Shown piece after piece: positions 1 to 12,497 of a stretch of DNA of 64,000 bases (position 1 is its first letter; each line of letters begins with the position of its first letter). Source of the DNA: Ptychodera flava (taxonomy: Eukaryota; Hemichordata; Enteropneusta; Ptychoderidae); contig NC_091929.1 of assembly GCF_041260155.1 (NCBI RefSeq), positions 45,549,244 through 45,613,243 of the forward strand, read 5' to 3'. Below the pieces are notes generated by a model. It saw only the letters and a program-made list of their open reading frames with translations, was not told where the DNA came from and ran no database searches. A program made the translations under genes and the position numbers.

Positions 1-3000
1 TTTATATTTGAATCCTAATCAAGATCAGAATTTACTTTTTAACGATAATAATGCAGTTCACACCTACAGACTGAGTTGACAAGATGAATACTACGTACAT
101 GTATCTCAATATATTTTGAAGAGTAGAGCAAGAAAGTGTAGTCAACATTAAAAACAAGAATTGCCAAAAAATCATCAAAAGTGACTGTTTTGTACCAGTA
201 TGCTGGTAAACATACTGGAGCTGCTGTAGTTTCCAGGAAACAGGCAAACACATTGAAGCACTTTAATATCACATATGCCTGGTACGTGAACATTCACAGA
301 AAAAAAAACAGTGGACCAAATCTCCATAAATTTTCAAGAATTTTGCTTCTCCCTAACCACATACATGGACTGTGCACAAAATTAGTATTAGTGTAAGAAT
401 AATCTCAATCTTGCTGAGAAAATTCTTCATCAAGATTTTAGTAAACAAATGTGCTTTTCCTGATGGTATGAAACCTGTTGTGATATGATTCATGTACATG
501 CTGTATATTGTACTTGAGATTTCACACTTTTTTTATGTCTGTGAAGAGTACTCTCACAAAAGTGTCAAAATACCACACCCTCATAGATGTTCTATGGAGA
601 GAACTTGTCTTGAATATTCCAACATCTACAGTTCTGTCTTATCTAAGGATAACTGTTTTTCATATCATCTATACATAGACGTACTGACTGGAAAGAACCA
701 CAATTTTTCACGCTATAATTTTGTTTTTGCGATGGAAAAGTGTTGTTTGCTGAAATATGAAGTAATGTACATGTATGTGTGAGGTCATTTTTTCTCACAC
801 TACCTTTTTTTAATTTACAAGAAAATATTGAAACATTGTGTTCTCAAAGCTAACTGTATCATTACAGGGAGGACTTGCAATATTCACATTTTAAATATTT
901 TACATATCTATTGCTCAATATTATCACTTATTATCAGGTACCCTCTTTATATATTACTGGTAGCCATGCACAAACACTGCAGACTAGACAATCACCATAA
1001 TGTTTTACAGTTTCCTCTCTGAGACAGTAAAGCGTTTGTTGAAACACAAAAGGACACACACGTAAACCGGTACAATAGATGCTATCATCTGCATGAACTC
1101 TATAATTTGGACAATAAGTATAGACACATCCCTCCAAACAGCTGTGCCGTGTTTGAATGTGAAGCGTATCATTTCATCATCTTGGCACTGAAAGGCAAAC
1201 ACACATCTGTGGCTAATCAACTCCTCTCAGGTAAATGCACTCAAAAGAAAGTTATTTTTCTCTGTGGATACCGCGACACTGCATGCATACCAAGATAATA
1301 TCTGGTAGTAATGCATATGGTAGTACAGCGACGGCTAAATGCCATCAAATTCAAAGACATGATGTATATGTACATGTATACCAGCAGTACTGTACTGTAC
1401 CGGTATCTTCCCTATGGTGTGTACTTGTGCCATTCAAATGTACATGTAGGTGCACAGTTGAAGCAAATTAGAACTGATTTCAGTTATCACCTGCATCACT
1501 TCAAAACTTTGCATTATGTGTTTTTTCTGCTGTCTTTGATGTCAGTGTGTTGTCAACAAAATACTATAGACTTGTTACTGTTCTTAATGGACAGTGCCAT
1601 ACCTACAGTACCGGTACATGTATCTCAAAGATTCACAATATACATCGACACTACAGTATACTGTACATGTACCGGTATGTACTATACCAGGTATACAAAA
1701 TGTCATTTACTTGGTAAAATTAATCTACTCTGACAAAATCATATGTGTGGAGCTGCCATCAAGTTAGTAACACATACAGTAACAGGTGTAGTATTACGTG
1801 TCTGGTTTGCGGAAATAAGCAATGTATAAAAATTTGAAAGAGACAATCATATTGCCACATCACTTTTACCAAATGTCAAGGTCATTGAGCAAAATCTCTC
1901 CACATCTTGGCCGTAAGTCCATGAAAACTATTTTTGGAACCTCAACACTGACATACTGTGACTATATTTTTGATTTATTATAAACATTCTAGTTGGCTTT
2001 TTTGCTACTAATAAAAGTTATATTCGCTGGGTTGCATTGGTTTACAAATCACGTTATTCGATCTCTCTAAAATACTGATACTTGTACAGCCTAAAATCCC
2101 CTTTCTCCCAAGTTGTGTTTATTTCTATGGTTTGTCTATAGAGCCTGGTAGAAAAGAGGACTAACACGACATCCATGCATACATCCTCACACTCATTTGA
2201 GAGCCAACATTACTTCAATTATACAATTACTCTGTACACCAGTACATGTATATTGATACTTTCATTTTTTTCCATCAAAATAAATGGAAGGTCACAGTTG
2301 CTATATATACACCGCTATTATTTTCCTCATTTTAGTTTGAGTATAATTGTTATTGGCAACAACAGACCTAATTTCAAAAATAATTTTCTACAGTGTACAA
2401 GTATTATTTAAACACTTAAAACAGTCAAGTTAGTGTCTGAGTACCATACATGTATATGTACATGTACGTCACATAGAATTTAAATATATATAGTAAATAT
2501 CTACCGGGTATGATTCTGTCAGAAGGGAACATGACTAATAAGTGTGTGTACCAAAATGCAAAAAACAGAGAACATTCCACAAAAATATCCTTATAGCGAT
2601 TGATAGATTGCCACGCCGCATCCCAATAGTTTCACATTAGTACATGTATATAGTATGCATCACTGCAGCTAAGCAGTGAGAAAGCAAAAGCAAAACATTT
2701 TAGTCAGCTGACAATGAGTAAACCATGGACTGTGTTCCTTACCCGTGATCTATATCATGTGTACATGTACAGTATGTACTCTGTACATTTTCAGGTTTTA
2801 TGTAAATTTTCAGGGTTATACCGGTATGATAGGGGACAAAGAGACAAAAACTACATTGTAGTTTCATGATGTTGCTTTGTGTCTTTGTTATATAACATAG
2901 ATATCTTTTATCGAAAATGCCAACATCTTATCAAACAAAAGAGCCATAGAAATGCACAGATTTTTTTCTCAAAAGTCATAGGGACATGTATGTACTGTGT

Positions 3001-4288
3001 ATAAAGCATACACTTGATAAAATAACTGAAAAAAAATATCCGTTTAGGGCAAAGAAAAGGTTAAAAAAACTTTTTGAAAATATAAATGTCCCATGGATTT
3101 CTTGTGAAATGAGACAACCTCCAAAACATCCTGGAACATCCTGACTAGACCATTATCTATTTCAAAATACTGAAATTTATACCAAGAGGAGACAAAACTC
3201 AAAGAACAGTTACAGTAACCGTAGCAAAGAGACTATCTATGAATATCACACTGCCTTCACTTTCAATAGATTTATGTTAGTCAACAAATTATCATAATAC
3301 TTCTCTAGGATTAGGAAGCATGTGGGCATCATTGTTATAGATACATGTACCCGACTGAAAATCGTTTCTTTGGCTGACATTTGGATATGTACCATATTGA
3401 TTTTTTTGTCTCCCCTGAGGGAAAAAATAAAGAAGAGGAATGACATCGGCAAACAAACACACTAACAAGCAATCGTGACTGCCATCAGACATATAATGTA
3501 CAGAGAAACAGGAATTATCAAAATATTAAGAATGTTATCAAATGTGAATACATTCAGTATTAATCGATTGCGACTTAAATTCACGCTTGAAAAGCGATGA
3601 TGATATTTTAAGACCTTGACAAGTTCTGCATTGATAAATGACATTTTTCATAACCTTGCTAATGGCAGCGTGACAGGCTCTATCACGCTTTACTGATTTT
3701 AGTCTTTTATTGCTTCGCCACTTTCATCTGTTGGCATGGTTACCTCGATCTCATGTCATAATTGATAGCGATAAAACCTACCTCCAATGAGCACCGATCT
3801 CGCTCTATGTGTTTCTTTGAAAAGCATTAATCAACCTAAAATTTTACAACCACTATCTTAATAAGTATCATTTTCTATATTTTCTAAAGGTTATTACACA
3901 ACATGATGGAAGAGGTGTTACTGTACTGTACATAGGAATTTCCAATCTTTAATTCCAGGAAAACAAGCACTGAGACGATTCTCCATTCTAATTGAAAGCT
4001 GAAAACTTTTGAAAATATTTTCATCTGGTATTTCTGTTCCAGAAAACAGGATAATTTCCTTTTTCCCCAATCCTTAAGTACCATACATGTATGATGAAAT
4101 ACTAAATTATTCGCCTTGTCAACACACTTTGTGAACAAAACAAAATTTACATCTATTGTTATTGTTAATTATGGAATTCTACGGTAGTCTTGAAATTCAG
4201 TTGTCAACAACGAGAGTGGGCACTGTATACCACTGCTAGAACCTACAATGTACAACAGTATAGAAATAATGGGCGACGCGCTGACCAT
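1..4288. other. gene-free AT-rich stretch
   Basis: I see no supported exon here. Open frames are short, overlap on both strands and lack splice context. The DNA is rich in the palindrome TACATGTA and longer forms such as GTACATGTAC (for example near 770, 1370, 1440, 1675, 2455 and 2760), which also makes random frames look rich in Tyr, Met and Cys. One cysteine-rich minus-strand frame at 934-1137 is discussed as a finding, not called as a gene. Confidence 0.5.
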
Positions 4289-4568
4289 TAACCCTTTTCC
4301 TGCCAGACAGTAATAACTGTATCACTTCCCCATCAGCCAAGTCAGTAAAAAGCGGTATTGAGCCAAAACATGACGTATTTTCACCCACTTGGCTTGGTAT
4401 GTTATAGCATCTTTTGTCCAAAAAAAATCAAGTTTACAGTATTATGTTTTCAACAGCCTTCAAATGTACAGTATTATGTTAAAATACATCATATAGAATA
4501 CGTTGTGTTTCATTAATTTTAACCATCTTGACCTGGTGGTGAAATATGGACTTGGCAGGAAAAGGGTT
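4289..4568. mobile_element. TTAA-ended miniature inverted-repeat element, about 280 bp
   Basis: The left end reads TTAACCCTTTTCCTGCCA and the right end reads TGGCAGGAAAAGGGTTAA, an 18-bp perfect terminal inverted repeat whose outer four bases are TTAA. There is no coding capacity. TTAA targets are typical of piggyBac-like and some Kolobok-like elements, so this is probably a non-autonomous derivative. The class assignment is inference; the inverted ends are read directly. Confidence 0.75.
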
Positions 4569-4679
4569 AACGTTTATTTATGGGCAAGGGCGAGAGGAAA
4601 GCCAAACATTAACGGGCGAGGCTTGCCGAGCCTGTTAATTTGGCTTTCCTCGAGCCCGCGTCCACAAATAAACGTTAAT
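4566..4679. repeat. foldback (hairpin) repeat, about 114 bp
   Basis: Two arms beginning GTTAACGTTTATTTATGG and ending ACAAATAAACGTTAA pair along nearly their whole length, with inner matches AGGAAAGCCAAA / TTTGGCTTTCCT. It lies directly against the right end of the preceding TTAA element and may be a second small insertion sharing that target. It is non-coding; the 139-codon plus frame across it is chance. Confidence 0.7.
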
Positions 4680-4689
4680 GGTCAGAGCG

Positions 4690-7600
4690 GAGTCTGTTAT
4701 TTCCATATATTAACAGCGAACCAAAGAAAACCGTCAAAATTTCCGAAAATTTCAGGAGCGAACGACAACTGGGCCCCAGAAACTGAGCAATACTCGACGC
4801 ACTGTCAGGCGCGCTGTAAAAATTGGCAAATCTGGAGATGTTTTCAGAAAAAGTATCCCCAACTTGCCCTACAACTTACAAGTGCTCCATTTTATTTTGT
4901 GATTGATTATGATTTACATTAAGCTGTAAAGTTACGATACTTTGAGTTGTGTATCTTATTATTCATTTTCACGGGCATGTAAACAAACCATTACTGTGTA
5001 TTTGTGGTCAGTCACATGGTTCAGCTCGACCAATCAAAATGCGACGGGCAGGGCATGGTAATACAGTACAAGATGAACAAACAATGGGCATTTCAATATG
5101 GTTTTTGAAGTAGAACAAGCAATGGTTCTCCTAACAGACTAAATAAAAACAATGTAAAAGACATCACAAATTATAGCTAATGGATCGATCCTTGCATCTA
5201 CTGAACCATACCACATGTACCAGTCATTCATGTATTATAAATACAGAGATGATTAAATTGATCAGACATAACATTTCACACAATAATGCAGAGGCTTCTT
5301 GTACTGTAAACCAAAAAGAGAGAGACACCCTCTAACAAAAAAATTTTGTTATGGAGCCTACATGTACATGTAAATTACATAGTGATGTTTGCTGATGAGA
5401 ATGTTGTATCTCACTCTGTGCAAGCTGAAAATGACAATAAACAGTTGTTTACGCTGTAGCTGGCAAGTGCAGAATACTCAGATTATTTTCATCAATTAAT
5501 TTATTAAATTTTGACAACTTCTGTTGGTGTCAATTATTTGTCATTGCACTGTCTCAGCTTTGTCACTTCATGTCTACCCCATGAAGTGACAATGTGTTTC
5601 TCACAAGAACATACAGAAACAATGTCAGTTTAATTTCAATTTTTCAAATTACCTGTACATAGCTTGAGTTGATCAAATAGCAATTTTCTGTATTCATCAG
5701 TTTCTTCTTATTCCCTGACTTAAAAGAGTCACAGAGAAAAAAGAAAATTATTTATATCATATTTATTTTTATGACTTTCATATTTTTTCAGGAATGATTA
5801 AGTTCAACTGTCTAGAGAAATAATACATGTACCTTAGTTCTTTACATTATTTAAATTGCTTTGCTACATTTTAATTTCAGAGTAAATTGGAGACAAGTTT
5901 ACAATGGAAGCCAAATAAAGGGCTTTGACTTCTCAGTAAAAAGGTATACATGATATAGCATGGCTGTGAATAATAATTGGTCATAATTGGGTACATGATG
6001 GTTACCCCTGTAAGGTATTTATATTAGTACACTTTGGTCTATGCGTTTCAAAAAAGTGACGCACGGAGTCTGGCTCGACAAGAGTGCTGTTCTGTATACA
6101 CAAACAAGAATATTATTTTAACATTTAACAATTATACATATTTGCAAGTGTATCTCAAATAAGTGGTAAAACCTGGGTTGAACAAATTTTCAATAATTGC
6201 TGTACTATTCTTATGCATTATGAAAAGAAAACAACTTTGAGAGGCAATTGCCATTTCATTTTTGATATTCTTCTTGTGTGAATGTTAAATAAATTTTCAA
6301 TGTCACAACCAGGTGTTAATTGATCTCTTAATAATGTATGCATCATCATGTTTGGAAACAAAGTTTATGGATTATCAAAACATTCAGTGTTTACGAAAAA
6401 CAACAAACGTTCCTTGTAATAACCAATAGGTACCCTTCAGATGTATTTTATTATTCATACGTGCTGAACCTAAACATTTTAACATATCAACAAATTTCTA
6501 TGAAAAGAATGAGGTATGGAGCCCTCTTCCATACACCCTTCAAATAAAGAGGAGAGACTCACAAAGATATAAATGTACAGGCCTAGATGCTGTTCAAGTC
6601 ATTATGATAATAACAAACAGAGAATTTTTATTTTCCCCTACAGATATACACAGGTAAACTTATTTCTGTATGATCAGTGTGATTTTTCATGGTATCAACC
6701 TGTACGGTTTGGCCCATTCTAATTGTTACCTGTACCTACTGAGACCGCATTGTTTACATGTCATGGTCGTGTTCATCTACAAACAATACGCAGGGGTTAA
6801 GGGTTCTACCTGTTGTTAGGATGAACAGAAATGTCAGTAATCATAAATTTCATAGAGACTTCATGAATATTTTAAATTCAGATATTTTTAATACTAACCA
6901 ATAAGATGTTCAATTGTTTCTTTCTTTCTTTCTATTGTTCATGTGTACATGTATTTTGTGTCACAGAAAGATCTCCAGTTCATACAGTGTCGTAGAAACA
7001 AAATACGCATGAACAATAGAAACTGGGGATCTTGCTCCAGGGTTATATAGATGCATGCATCATCCCTCATTTTATTAATAACATTGTTTACTTTGATTGA
7101 ATCAATACTCAAAACATCTTTGTAAATAGCAATTGTCATACTATTTGCCTAAACTAAATATTTGTTTCATGTATTATCAAAAACATTGCCATTCAATATT
7201 TATCACATTTCAAATGAAACTGGAATTTGAAATTAAAGGAGTGTTTTATGAAAATGTTTAACTCTGTGACCATTTCATTTTGGTACTATAGACATAATCT
7301 TAGTGGGATGGCTGGACTTATTTTCAGTGAATGGAGGTGAAACTGTGAAAGGTCTAAAAAAGAGCCTGACAAATAAAAGGGATAAAATATGAAACAACTG
7401 AATTTGGAGCATAGATGAAAACCTTGCAATAAATGGTATATAAACTGAAACATTCCGCATGTGCATTCAAATGTATGACATGAGTGTGTGATACAGTACA
7501 TGTATTGTACAACGAGTTACCTGACGCCCCATTGATGACCTTTGCTCATTAAGACAATGGACTCTCTAATATTATGCCTATCTGTATGTGATCATGGAGA

Positions 7601-9180
7601 AATTTATTTATTGTCACATTTTAACTCAGTATACACAGTCTTTCTCCTTAACGTTTTAATCTATTCATCACTAGTTTCCAGAGGTCCACAATGACCATTT
7701 ATAACAATGGGATCAGGCCAAATTATAGTTGTGAAAGGGTTAATTCAGCAACTGCGGTTAAAAGTCCTTGGTGTCACAACCAACACTGTGTACAAACGAT
7801 GAGGGTTCATTCGCAGTGATTTTGTACTTTTTTCAGAAAGATCACTCTGTGTGTGTCACTTAAAATCACTAAAGCACAGGTTACAATTGTTACTGCAATC
7901 TGTTCTTCCAGAATCCTTCTTGTGCTGTTTCTGAACATCTTAAATTTCCAAAATAATCAACATCTTTGTCATTATGACATAATTAATTCCTGGACAGTCT
8001 AAACACAACTGACATGTATAATCTGTACTACATAAGGTTTAGGTTATATTCACAGGAAACTATACATTTCCATCTTTGAACACTTGCACCATGGAGCTAG
8101 GCGTTTCTAGCTCTATGCTGGCACCTTTGTAAATTATTCATTACCAGAGTTCATAGCTTATCATGAGGGCAGTGATGGTAGACCATCACTTGTAAACAAA
8201 CTACAAACTAAATGTTACACTACAAACTGACACATCCTGCCACTAGCCCTTACTGTTCTACCTTAAAAAGCAGCCAAAATAAGCAACAAGATATGCTCTG
8301 AGTTCATCTGGACTGTTCTGCAGCCTTCATAACTTTCTGTTGAACAGAATTTTTTTAAGGGCAAGTTCACAGAGGGACTGTGGCAAGTTCACTGTCCATG
8401 CAGAGCATCTGGGGCTACAGAAACAGTTAATGTCTGGCATTCTCAATTTGTATCCTGGTTCGACCTGACCTGGGAATATAGGTCATTACGCTTAGTTTAC
8501 AGATATGAGATCTATGGTGTATATCCTGTTGCCTGGGAAACCACCAGTGTAGTCTGTGACATTATTACTTCATGGTTTACTGTCGTGACACAGCTATTTT
8601 TATAAATGACCATGGGCAAAAATTAGAGTCCCTTCTCAACAGAGTTGATTTACAATTGAAAAGTTGCAAAACCATGGCGTGATGACCCGTCAGGGCAGGC
8701 ACACCCTACCTTGGTGCTTATGCAATTTGAAAATAAGTCAAGTGACTCGATGTGTTGAGTTTAAAGTCAACAAGCTCGTTCTACCGACCGTACGGATGTT
8801 TTGAGTTGGAAGGTGACAATATCACCGGCTTGAACATACACTGTATGTTTGCGGTGAGAGCATTATTCATAGGCTGATAAATACGGTTTGAGATCAGCTT
8901 GTAAGCTTTAATTCACGTCAATATTGCACGTGTTTCACAGGATGCAGTTTTCGTGCGACAATATTCGGCTTTTTAAACTTTAAACGTTGAATCGAACATG
9001 CAGGCGCTTCACAGAACACAAACAATTTCAAAATAGCAACTGTGTAAGGTCGCGCCGATGGAGACGGCACGACGCTTATCTCACACGACGTTTTACACTT
9101 GACAAGCCGAATCGAATGATCCTCGTTAAATGTTACCAACATGTGTTGCTTTCTTCTACATGATAGCACCACAGACACAT
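4690..9180. other. gene-free AT-rich stretch
   Basis: No exon with convincing coding content or splice sites was found on either strand. The stretch holds scattered TACATGTA palindromes, low-complexity runs, and a fragment of a dispersed CCTTTCACC-type element near 7690-7743, ending GTGAAAGGGTTAA. Confidence 0.45.
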
Positions 9181-9560
9181 ATTTGAGCGGTATACTATCG
9201 CCATCTTGAGAATGGATTACAGAAAGCCCTGACGTTAACCGCTTACCTGTACAGATCTTCTCGATGATACATTATTCGTCTAAACGAAACACTGACAGTC
9301 AGTCAGAAGGTCGATATTGGTCGTTTCCAACACAGAAAGATATGAGTTGGCGAAGGGGTAGCCAGAAATTTGATTTTTTGTCAACAGATATCGGCGACAA
9401 ATACGGAAATTGAGCGGATTCAAGATCCTCCAGGTATTTCCAATGGCGACTTCAATGCAATGCGCTCATTGGTTGTCACTGTTCACATGGTTTGCGTACT
9501 ACTATGTCATTGGTCAAACCAGGAGCTATGCTCCAGACCTTTGACTAGTGACGTCACCGT
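9181..9560. promoter_or_regulatory. promoter-like patch with a full CRE and a minus-strand splice donor
   Basis: A complete cAMP-response palindrome TGACGTCA lies at 9549-9556. On the minus strand a strong donor, CTGTACAG followed by GTAAGC, sits at 9247/9246. Just below it the minus strand reads AAGATGGCGATAG. The patch is richer in CpG than its surroundings. Together these could be the 5' end and non-coding first exon of a leftward gene, but no downstream coding exon was identified, so this remains a weak hypothesis. Confidence 0.3.
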
Positions 9561-9915
9561 CATTTCGTAATTTACATACACAAAAACAAATGATAGCTTA
9601 TTGACTTACATTGACATTTTGAGGATATCATATTTATTGGAGAATAAGTAATTGAAGTCAAATCCTTGGATAACCGTCAAATGTGCAGAAAAATACATTG
9701 ATGACAGGAAAGGAAACGTACTCGACAACAGCCTCCAAATATTATCGATTTGTCGAATCAAGGCTGGCAAAGTCAAATACGTGCAGCCTCGGTCTAGTTC
9801 TCATTACTTCAGGGTCATTGTATTGTTTCAAATCACTGTCAAATCGATTGTGATATTCGAATATCATCACAACAATATCATTTCTTAAATACTTGTTAAA
9901 AGCGTCTGATCTAAT

Positions 9916-9960
<45 letters not shown>

Positions 9961-11040
9961 ATCATCCATTTAAAGTTCATATTGAAAGATAACTATCTGC
10001 GGCAACATCGAAAATATAGATAAAAACAAGCAAAAGACAAACAAACAATAACACATAGAAAATAAACCTTTGTTTTCAAAGTTTATGAGGGGTGCAGTTA
10101 CTATCCCCGATTCCTGAGTTTAATCACTATAACTACGCAAAAATAAGAATTTGTCTGAAATTTTAGAGAGACTATCGCCTAAGATATTGCGGCCCGCCGT
10201 TATCGAATACGGCAGAAGAATGCGGGGTTTTTTTTGCCCCCGCGTTCTCTGTAGGGTCAAGAACACGTGGTGCACAAATTAGATGCTAAAAATTCATATT
10301 TTTCACGAAAAATGCGATTTCTTCAAGTTCAGTACTCTCGGGAGATCTCGGGCAAATTCTTAAATTGATTCATTTTTAAATGCATCGCAGTGGACTTTTT
10401 GGATTTATCAATCTAAGCCGACTTAAGTTTGTCCAACTCTGGCCAGGTCAATATATGTCACCAGCTGAAGAGCACGCAAAATGACAATCATGAGACAGTA
10501 TGCAAATTGTGAATTCCTGGCTACATTTTGCCAAATTATGAAAAAATGAGCACAGTATAGTGACCTACCGAATATTTTTTTCAAAAGTACAAGATACATA
10601 CAAATTAGATGCTACTTATGTTTTACAAAATTGACAAGAAGGTTAAAATATTCCATCAAATAAATGTTTTAATCTCAGAAATTTTGGGTGTAATAATGGC
10701 AAATTTGGTAAAAATAAATGATTCCATTTAGTCACACATTTTTTTCATTTACATTAGAGTCTTTACTGTTCAAAGTAAATTAATTTTGTGTTATTGTACG
10801 ATGAGATGTGAAAACTTCATTCACTGCATGAACTTGAATCCATATATTGATTTTAAGTGATTTGAGAAAAACTATGACTTTTAATCGTAGATTTGTATAC
10901 GATCAAGCATGGTGACCCATCTTTTTTCTCTAATATTTGATTATTTTCATATGTCAGAATTCGAAAATCCATGGTAACTGTTAAGTCTCCTAGTCTTTTA
11001 TGTGTTGCTCTCTGCCCTGATCTTGTGTATGTATGTGTAT
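9561..11040. other. intergenic stretch with a (TATC)n microsatellite
   Basis: A run of TATC repeats occupies roughly 9917-9960. Near 10210 a short hairpin pairs GCGGGG with CCCCGC. Otherwise I see only AT-rich sequence with no gene. Confidence 0.5.
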
Positions 11041-11049
11041 GTGTGTGTG

Positions 11050-11137
<88 letters not shown>
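11029..11137. repeat. (GT)n-(TA)n microsatellite
   Basis: About 30 bp of GT-type repeat passes directly into about 75 bp of pure TA. The long Tyr-Ile frames on both strands are translations of this tract and are not genes. Confidence 0.95.
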
Positions 11138-11143
<6 letters not shown>

Positions 11144-11144
11144 T

Positions 11145-11985
11145 ACATGAAAGGTCTGCACGAAATACATTATAAGATCGGGGCCGGGTGTAGATGGGCT
11201 TGCCCGAAATACATTCTTTACATTTATTACATTTTTTACATGTTTTACATTTATTACATGAAAGGTCTGCACGAATTACATTATAAGATCGAGGCTGGGT
11301 CCAGATGGGCTTGTAAAAGTTCTAATTGGGCGAAAACTGTCCTATAGCGCAGCGTACATTAAGCTTACCTCGGAGCGATGATTGGAACAAGTTTGACGCG
11401 ACGAAGTGTTAATAATACATTATTATTATTTAGCATCCCCACCACTTCCTCCCTATCACGTCGAAATCAAGATATTGAAACCACGGCCCCTGTGTACAAC
11501 ATACGTGTATTTCTTGCGGACATTTTGATACGAAAAAATGTATTAAAATTGTAAAGACTATATTTCACGCGAGGCCCGCTTAAACTCCCAATGAGGTCCG
11601 ATCGTCCGTCCCGACCAAGTCTATTCCCGATAGTTAAGTGTATTTCATGCGGACATTTAATTGAAAAATGTATTAAATGTAAAGAATGTAATCCATGTAT
11701 TAAATGTAAAGAATGTATTTCGTGCAAGTCCATCTAGACCTAGCCTCGATCGTAAAATGTTTTCATGTTCGTGCAAGATCGGTCCAAACTCCCGATCGAT
11801 GAAGTCCGATTGGCCCTCCTGACGAAGTCCAATAGTTGGTCGTATTTCGTCCGGACATTAATTGAAAAAATGTATTGAATGTGAAGAATGTATTTCGTGC
11901 AGACCTTTCATGTAATAAATGTTAAAAGTTTGCAGAAAATGTAAAGAATGTATTTCGTGAAGACCTTTCATGTAATAAATGTACG
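11145..11985. repeat. large composite inverted-repeat cluster
   Basis: A unit containing TACATGAAAGGTCTGCACG followed by ATTACATTATAAGATCG occurs twice in forward orientation (about 11145-11310). Related units occur several times in reverse (about 11640-11985, with CGTGCAGACCTTTCATGTA and AATGTAAAGAATGTATTTCGTGC). Single-strand folding would give a long hairpin with repeated stems. It has no coding content. This may be a foldback transposon or a degenerate satellite; I cannot tell which. Confidence 0.65.
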
Positions 11986-12339
11986 TACGATTTGACATTG
12001 AAGTAAATACTTTGCAATTTACAAAGAAAACTGTGAAAGTAGGCTATATGCATTTCATTTAGGATATAGGCCTATATGTTGGCGACGAATTTCACCTGTT
12101 ATTCAGTTAGCCCATCATGTCAAAGCACTTCATCAATTTAAGATCTGACGCTTCTAAATCATTTTGGTAGCGCACAAAGGTCTTACACAACATTAAATCG
12201 GGAACTGTAATTAGCTTATGGCCTATCCTTCAGCAGGGTTCACGTTGGAAAACTGTTCTCAATCAAACTGTAAAAATAATCGTATGCAAATCGTAAGCAG
12301 TGGTAATAAACTCAGGTGTACAACGACAAAAATGTTGGG

Positions 12340-12497
12340 CACGTTGTTGGCTATATCGCAGTACTCGCCATTGCGCTCGCGCTTCACTGCTATCTCTCTC
12401 GCTCGCGATCATGTCCAACAACAATAAACGTAGAGTTAGGGTGTCTGTTGCGCAGAAATATCGATAAGCTACGGCGTTACTCTCAGTTATGACCAAG
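12340..12497 (+). promoter_or_regulatory. probable PIH1D1 promoter and 5' UTR
   Basis: The 150 bp before the PIH1D1 ATG are CpG-rich relative to their surroundings (GCGCTCGCGCTTCAC, CTCGCTCGCGATC) and contain no TATA box that I can see, consistent with a broadly expressed, CpG-type promoter. Position relative to the gene is the main evidence; the transcription start was not determined. Confidence 0.45.

Noticed and set aside
1005-1220. Hydrophobic minus-strand frame resembling a membrane exon
   Set aside because: Overlaps the cysteine-rich frame in another phase; no family resemblance and no flanking exons.
4503-4922. 139-codon plus-strand open frame
   Set aside because: It crosses a TTAA element end and a foldback hairpin and has no domain.
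8918-9204. Minus-strand frame beginning AAGATGGCG or at the next ATG
   Set aside because: Good Kozak-like context, but no known domain and no clear exon structure; kept only as part of a weak promoter hypothesis.
11051-11347. Open frames with long Tyr-Ile repeats on both strands
   Set aside because: They are translations of the (GT)n(TA)n microsatellite.
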